Origin: JANXSF01 sp043745195
Lineage (GTDB): Bacteria > Acidobacteriota > Terriglobia > Bryobacterales > Bryobacteraceae
DNA: 64,000 nt
Direction: 5' to 3'
Assembly: GCA_043745195.1 (NCBI GenBank)
Contig: JAYTTF010000168.1
Coordinates: 65,526 to 129,525 of the forward strand
Of the stretch, positions 60,116-64,000 are shown piece after piece (within the stretch, counting starts at the first letter, position 1; each line of letters starts with the position of its first letter). A model generated the notes under the pieces. The model was not told the origin of the DNA, ran no database searches, and worked only from the letters and a program-made list of their open reading frames with translations. Both the position numbers and the translations under genes were made by a program.

Positions 60116-61192
60116 TTAACGTATCTCGATGTTCTCTCTTGTCGCAATTGCCAACTCAGGCTCGTCGAATTGCGAAGCTCGAATTGCCCCGTCCGTCATT
60201 TCAAGTCTGGTTAGGATGCCCTCTTCGGACGGGCACGCCAAACTGGCTTTTTGAAACGCCTTTAGGCAGTCCCAGCTATGAGAGGTAGCAAATACCTGTA
60301 CGTTCAACCGCCTCGACACATCTAGAATGAATCGCCAGAGGCTCTCTTGCACAGAGTAGTGTATGCCATTCTCGATTTCATCGATCAGGAGAAGTCCACC
60401 CTTCGAGTTGACCAATGCCAGCGCCAAGCCGAACACGCGAGTGACACCATCACCGAGGCGCTTAAGCGGGATGGCGCTCTCCCCGGTACTCAGCTTAACG
60501 AAAGGAGATCGCCCTCTATCGTCTTTGGTACCGATCAGAGAAACGCGATCCAGTGTAGGCGCAATCAGCCTCAGAGAATTGATGACATCTTCTTCCAGCG
60601 AACTGAGGGTTACCTCGTCCCACAACTCGGCTTGACGCTCCGCCGTGAGTCCGTTGGCAGCAACGAAAACGTTGCGAATACGGGGCGACACTTCAAGCCG
60701 ATTTCGTCCGATTCCGACAGATCGTCGCAGGTACGAATCGAATTCACGTATCAGGGGAAAACTGGTCTGCCCAGATTCGGATTTCACAACCAGATCAATT
60801 CGAGCATCGACAAGTTCGTCCTCCACGGGGCTCTCCAGCAGCGTGTACTGCACGGTGCCATCCTCGGCTGGACTCGCTCGTCTGAACTGCACCCTGATGA
60901 CAATTCCTTCTCCCTTCGGGCCAATCTCGATCCCCTCTTGGATGTCCGCGCCATCATGAAACAAGCCTAAGATCGCTTGACCCGCGCGTTTGTTTTGCTT
61001 ATGTTCGTCCCTTGATGTAACAGCATCCCAAAGAACCTCAGGCACTCCATTCGAAGCGTAAATCCGGACCGCTTCAAGCAGCGATGACTTGCCCACACTG
61101 TTCTTGCCGACTATCAAGTTTACGCGCCCCAGAGCGGGGATATGTAGTTCCCTGAACCCCCGGAAATTGCGGATGGAAAAATCGCGAAGCAA
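60116..61192 (-). CDS. AAA/OLD-type ABC-like ATPase
   Basis: 358 residues. The N-terminus is the OLD/RecF-type start (LRDFSIRNFRGFRELHIPAL). Walker A is GKNSVGKSS (29-37). The signature-like block is LKRLGDGVTRVFGLALALV (LGDG at 246-249). Walker B is GLLLIDEIENG with Asp271-Glu272, and the switch histidine is in FATSHSWD (His305). The middle (about 50-230) has no known domain and may form the dimer and coiled arm. The protein lacks its own TOPRIM domain, which is on the next gene. It probably senses a trigger and controls that nuclease. Confidence 0.88.
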   Translation of the reverse strand: MLRDFSIRNFRGFRELHIPALGRVNLIVGKNSVGKSSLLEAVRIYASNGVPEVLWDAVTSRDEHKQNKRAGQAILGLFHDGADIQEGIEIGPKGEGIVIRVQFRRASPAEDGTVQYTLLESPVEDELVDARIDLVVKSESGQTSFPLIREFDSYLRRSVGIGRNRLEVSPRIRNVFVAANGLTAERQAELWDEVTLSSLEEDVINSLRLIAPTLDRVSLIGTKDDRGRSPFVKLSTGESAIPLKRLGDGVTRVFGLALALVNSKGGLLLIDEIENGIHYSVQESLWRFILDVSRRLNVQVFATSHSWDCLKAFQKASLACPSEEGILTRLEMTDGAIRASQFDEPELAIATRENIEIR

Positions 61193-61356
61193 GTTTCTCT
61201 CCTATACCTATATCAACTTTATCAAACGCGCGACGACGGCGGAGGTATTTCAGGAGCACAACCTGCCTTGTCGCGAACGGTAGGCTATCCGCCCCTTTGC
61301 GGCCGGATGACGCATCCTGAAATTACGTCCTTTGGCCAGTTCGAGACGTATCCAGA

Positions 61357-61371
61357 CCTGGCTGGGGAGCC
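61357..61371 (+). repeat. att-like core, copy 2
   Basis: cctggctggggagcc is identical to 59320-59334. It is preceded by agttcgagacgtatccagac, which looks like a damaged T-arm. It lies between the ATPase gene and the glycosylase gene. Confidence 0.6.
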
Positions 61372-61407
61372 TAAGCATTTTGCACCGAACGGATCCAACC
61401 TCCCCCA

Positions 61408-62130
61408 TCAACGTTTGTCTTTCCGACGGTTTAGTAAGGGGGACAGCAGACGTCCCACCCGCTCCCAATCGTGCCTCTGCATCAAAAAAGGCCGATGGGT
61501 ATTCAGGACACGCGATCCACAGTGGTAAACAGGAACAAGCGTTGCCCCCGAATCCAGCCTGGTGCCATCCGACTCGACGGCATTGCGGAACTTCTTTGGG
61601 CGCAGACCATAGATTTGGCAAACAGTTTTGTACGCGAGATGTCCAAGAGTAACTATCACAGCAGGAGCGACAAGATCGAGGGTCGGCCGTAGAAATAATT
61701 TCCCGCAGTTGATGAACCACGCCGAATCGACTTTTCCTTGTAATCCCCCTTCCTTCAAGCAAAGGACGGCATTGGTAAAGAAGACCTCCCCGCCACCAGA
61801 ATCTGAAGTTGATGGCGGCTTGATATCTACTCCAGCTAAAGACAGAAGTTGCCGTAGCGTTTCATTTGTTGTGTTGCCAACCTTTTCATGCCCGGAGTTT
61901 TTCATGAAGTAGGCCGTGTCACCCCAGTCTTGCCCGATGACCGCCAAATCTGAGTTGAGATTCCCCTGCCATTGCGTCCATGGTCCGATCTGATCGCCAT
62001 CAATTCGAGCCTGGTTGCAATCCGATGGGTTTGTCAAACCTGAGCAGCATCGGCATGCTTTTCGGCGTACCACCAATTCCTCATAGAGGTTCCTAACGAT
62101 GTCTGATGGCATTATGGTCGACGCTTGCAT
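61408..62130 (-). CDS. uracil-DNA glycosylase superfamily protein
   Basis: 240 residues. The blocks are a cysteine-rich start (VRRKACRCCSGLTNPSDCNQ), motif 1-like SDLAVIGQDWGDTAYFM, FFTNAVLCLKEGGL, LDLVAPAVIVTLGHLAYKTV, and a late VYHCGSRVLNTHRPFLMQRH in place of the usual HPS motif. The cysteines could bind a [4Fe-4S] cluster as in family 4/5 enzymes. The Gly-Gln-Asp-Trp-Gly motif and the altered last motif mean the substrate may not be uracil. Base-excising enzymes of mobile islands can act against phage DNA with modified bases; that is inference here. Confidence 0.8.
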   Translation of the reverse strand: MQASTIMPSDIVRNLYEELVVRRKACRCCSGLTNPSDCNQARIDGDQIGPWTQWQGNLNSDLAVIGQDWGDTAYFMKNSGHEKVGNTTNETLRQLLSLAGVDIKPPSTSDSGGGEVFFTNAVLCLKEGGLQGKVDSAWFINCGKLFLRPTLDLVAPAVIVTLGHLAYKTVCQIYGLRPKKFRNAVESDGTRLDSGATLVPVYHCGSRVLNTHRPFLMQRHDWERVGRLLSPLLNRRKDKR

Positions 62131-62208
62131 TCATTAAACTTTACTCGCACTCCAAATCGAAAACAGTAGCACGCAATTTAAACCACAAAGTTCTAATTGC
62201 GTCCAGAC

Positions 62209-62220
62209 TGGGAAGCCAAT
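62209..62220 (+). repeat. att-like core, copy 3 (degenerate)
   Basis: ctgggaagccaa differs by one base from the tRNA-end core ctggggagccaa. It is preceded by cgtccagac, as copy 2 is by cgtatccagac. It separates the glycosylase gene from the AbrB-Doc pair. Confidence 0.45.
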
Positions 62221-62333
62221 TCTTGGGCCCCCACTGATCCGAACTTCCAACTCGCATTCTCCGTTGACGGCCTTCGATTCTCACGCCATCCTCCGTTCCT
62301 GGTTGGTGATACATTGTAAGTACGGAGTCACGT

Positions 62334-62561
62334 ATGGTCAAGAAGCTAACGAAACACGGCAACAGTCTGGCATTGGTGATTGATCGCCCAATCCTCGACC
62401 TTCTCAAGATCAATCCTGAAACCCCGCTTGAGGTCAGCACCGATGGTTTGCGGCTGATTGTTACCCCAGCTAGACCCTCCGCCCGCAGGAAGAAGTTCGA
62501 AGAAGCCCAGGAATTGGCGCACAAGCGTTATGAGAAGGCGTTCCGGAAACTGGCCGAATAG
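62334..62561 (+). CDS. AbrB/MazE-type antitoxin
   Basis: 75 residues. The swapped-hairpin AbrB fold is at the N-terminus (MVKKLTKHGNSLALVIDRPI then LDLLKINPETPLEVSTDGLR). The C-terminus is a charged helix (RRKKFEEAQELAHKRYEKAF) that would bind the toxin. It lies 17 bp upstream of a doc-type toxin gene, so it is the antitoxin and DNA-binding repressor of that pair. It is intact although the toxin is broken. Confidence 0.87.
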   Translation: MVKKLTKHGNSLALVIDRPILDLLKINPETPLEVSTDGLRLIVTPARPSARRKKFEEAQELAHKRYEKAFRKLAE

Positions 62562-62578
62562 TCGCCATCGCCAACATC

Positions 62579-62976
62579 ATGGAACCTGAGTTCCTATCGC
62601 TGGATGAAGTGCTGGAAATCCATCAGCAACAAATCGAACGATACGGCGGATCTGCCGGGCTCCGTGATGCTGATGCACTCGAATCTTCCGTGGCTACACC
62701 ACAAGCAACATTCGACGGTGAGTTCCTGCACAAGTCGATTCCGGCAATGCAGCAGCGTACCTCTTTCACCTCTGCCAAAACCATCCTTTCATCGATGGCA
62801 ACAAACGCGTCGGTGCAAACGCTGCGATCACGTTCCTTCTGATGAACGACTGGGAGCCGGCGTTCTTGGAAGAAGAACTTGTGGACGTGGTTCTCGCCGT
62901 CGCTTCGGTTGGGCTAAGCAAGCAACGGCTGATCGAGATTTTCGAATCCCGTTGCAAACTGTCTGAAAACACTTGA
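62579..62976 (+). pseudogene. Doc (Fic-fold) toxin, frameshifted
   Basis: The first frame gives FLSLDEVLEIHQQQIERYGG, GLRDADALESSVATPQATFD and FLHKSIPAM, then drifts. The natural continuation is in another frame: AAAYLFHLCQNHPFIDGNKR, which has the catalytic HPFxxGNKR motif, then VGANAAITFLLMNDWEPAFL up to a stop at 62974-62976. One base is missing near 62747-62749 (atgca for atggca). Doc kinases phosphorylate EF-Tu; the broken frame should abolish this. Complete length would be about 132 residues. The intact antitoxin next to it is what decaying toxin-antitoxin loci usually leave. Confidence 0.8.
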
Positions 62977-63029
62977 CGGCTCAACGGCGGCCGATTCAAG
63001 CCGGAGAGGTCGTTGGAAACCATGGTTTG

Positions 63030-63041
63030 TGGGGAGCCAAA
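63030..63041 (+). repeat. att-like core, copy 4 (right end of the island)
   Basis: tggggagccaaa is identical to 59326-59337. It would be the outer attachment site of the 3.7-kb island. The stretch 63042-63314 has no recognised gene. Confidence 0.6.
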
Positions 63042-63314
63042 CTCAAAATTCCACCCAACTCTTCTACACTTTCAATTGAGCCAATCCTTAATGACAATGC
63101 AGCTACTCCAGGATCTTGCTCTTGGATCAAATCTTCTCATGGCTTGCGACCAACTGCGGACGAAATTTCTTAAGTGCACTTCGATTGTTCTCCTAACACT
63201 CAATCCAAGCAACTCGTGCCTCAGAGGAAATACGAATTCATCAATACACGCGCTGCAAAGTGATGAAAAATTCGTTTCGGCAACTCGCCTCACCCTGTAC
63301 ACTAAGACTAAACA

Positions 63315-64000
63315 ATGATAATCGCCGGCGCGTCAAGCGCGCTTCCCAAACACAAATATGACCAGCGAGTTTTGCTATACGCACTGAAGGAATTCTGGGG
63401 TGCAAAGCTGGAAAACCCCCTTTTCATTGAACGGCTTCATAATCGTGTGGGCGTTGAAACCCGCCACTTGGCTTTGCCCATGGAAGAATACTATGGGATT
63501 ACCACTTGGGGTCAGGCCAATAACCGCTGGATTGATGCTGCCGTGGATCTTGGCGAGCAGGCCTTGAACCTTGCTTTGGAACGATCCGGAGTTGGCAAAG
63601 AACAACTTGGAGCCATTTTCTTCGTCTCTGTCACTGGCATAGCCAGCCCTTCGATTGATGCTCGCCTGATCAATCGCATGGGCCTGCCGCTGAACATTAA
63701 GCGTGTTCCAATTTTCGGCCTGGGCTGCGTTGCAGGGGCCGCCGCAGTGGCACGCGCTGCTGACTACGTTCGCGCGTTTCCTGATCAGGTTGCGGCGGTG
63801 CTTTCTGTGGAACTTTGTTCCTTAACCCTGCAGCATGACGATTTGTCCATTGCCAACCTCATCTCCTGCGGATTGTTTGGGGATGGTGCAGGCGCGGCTT
63901 TGATTGCCGGGGACCAGGTTAACTGTTCGGGTCCTCGCATCCTTTCCACACGATCCGTGTTCTATCCAAATACGGAAGACGTGATGGGTTGGGATATTTC
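63315..64000 (+). CDS. type III polyketide synthase / 3-oxoacyl synthase III family protein, N-terminal part
   Basis: The ATG at 63315 opens a frame that runs off the right edge (228 codons visible). The thiolase-fold N-domain is present with the active-site Cys138 in IFGLGCVAGAAAVARA, and the text HNRVGVETRHLALPMEEYYG and IFFVSVTGIASPSIDARLIN is typical of chalcone/stilbene-synthase-like enzymes (alkylpyrone or alkylresorcinol synthases). LISCGLFGDGAGAALIAGD leads into the C-domain. It condenses malonyl units on a starter acyl-CoA. The His and Asn of the triad are outside the window. Confidence 0.88.
   Translation, partial: MIIAGASSALPKHKYDQRVLLYALKEFWGAKLENPLFIERLHNRVGVETRHLALPMEEYYGITTWGQANNRWIDAAVDLGEQALNLALERSGVGKEQLGAIFFVSVTGIASPSIDARLINRMGLPLNIKRVPIFGLGCVAGAAAVARAADYVRAFPDQVAAVLSVELCSLTLQHDDLSIANLISCGLFGDGAGAALIAGDQVNCSGPRILSTRSVFYPNTEDVMGWDI

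Noticed and set aside
61250..61762. 170-codon minus-strand frame overlapping the glycosylase gene
   Set aside because: It overlaps the UDG-like reading frame, which has recognisable motifs; this one has none.
1..64000. CRISPR array, rRNA operon, complete tRNA, insertion sequence or integrase gene
   Set aside because: None was seen. The repeats found have only two to four copies without regular spacers, and no transposase or recombinase motif was recognised.

Overview
The window looks like chromosomal DNA of an acidobacterium of the Bryobacter/Solibacter type (Bryobacteraceae). The evidence is a protein of the Solibacter-associated TIGR03435 family (5370-6119), two very large Oar-like TonB-dependent receptors with an N-terminal carboxypeptidase-regulatory domain, many Tat-exported Gfo/Idh/MocA, ThuA, DUF1080 and TIM-barrel proteins, and a fused 2-oxoglutarate decarboxylase/dehydrogenase (Kgd type) at the left edge. 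Genus and species are not determined.

Layout. 1-7.2 kb: kgd (partial), an oxidoreductase, then a scarred stretch where a glycosyltransferase and an AlkD-like gene have both lost their 5' ends at a tandem palindromic repeat, then a secreted beta-helix protein, a TIGR03435 protein, a SEC-C protein and a sialidase remnant. 7.2-19.8 kb: the first large receptor with promoter and terminator, a DUF1080 hydrolase, a frameshifted secreted protein, and a minus-strand run (Gfo-HEAT-ThuA, then GT4-SDR-APC permease). 19.8-29.3 kb: arsM, a decayed gene, a DUF1801 protein, a plus-strand set (sugar dehydrogenase-cytochrome c, amidohydrolase, ankyrin protein), an isomerase-like protein, a CDGSH protein and a secreted protein. 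29.3-38.6 kb: the second receptor with a consensus promoter, a GH95 fucosidase, arsRC, a paralogous secreted protein, tag and a YggX-like gene. 38.6-48.7 kb: an accessory locus made of two units that share a leader repeat and a trailer repeat but carry different secreted proteins. The first gene of each unit is out of frame at a G8 or C10 tract, and one trailer is split by an ArsR-SRPBCC pair. 48.7-59.1 kb: conserved genes (ECF sigma factor and partner, rsmA, fumarase, membrane-fusion protein, a ParE/RelE-Phd toxin-antitoxin pair, a split chromate transporter, CCA-adding enzyme, SixA, O-antigen ligase, cyclophilin). 59.3-63.0 kb: a small island with a 41-nt tRNA remnant at one end and copies of the tRNA 3' end between its modules: an ATPase-TOPRIM pair, a uracil-DNA glycosylase-like protein, and an AbrB-Doc pair with a frameshifted toxin. 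63.3 kb to the end: the start of a type III polyketide/ketoacyl synthase.

Connections. arsM and arsRC lie 15 kb apart but have nearly the same promoter/operator, placed so that both mRNAs should be almost leaderless, which suggests one ArsR regulon. GH95 next to a large TonB receptor suggests use of fucosylated glycans. The best candidates for undescribed biology are the island at 59.3-63.0 kb, which holds a compact ATPase-TOPRIM (PARIS/OLD-like) pair and is built up at repeated tRNA-end sequences, and the two-unit homopolymer-tract locus at 38.9-48.6 kb. All assignments come from reading the sequence; no database search was run.
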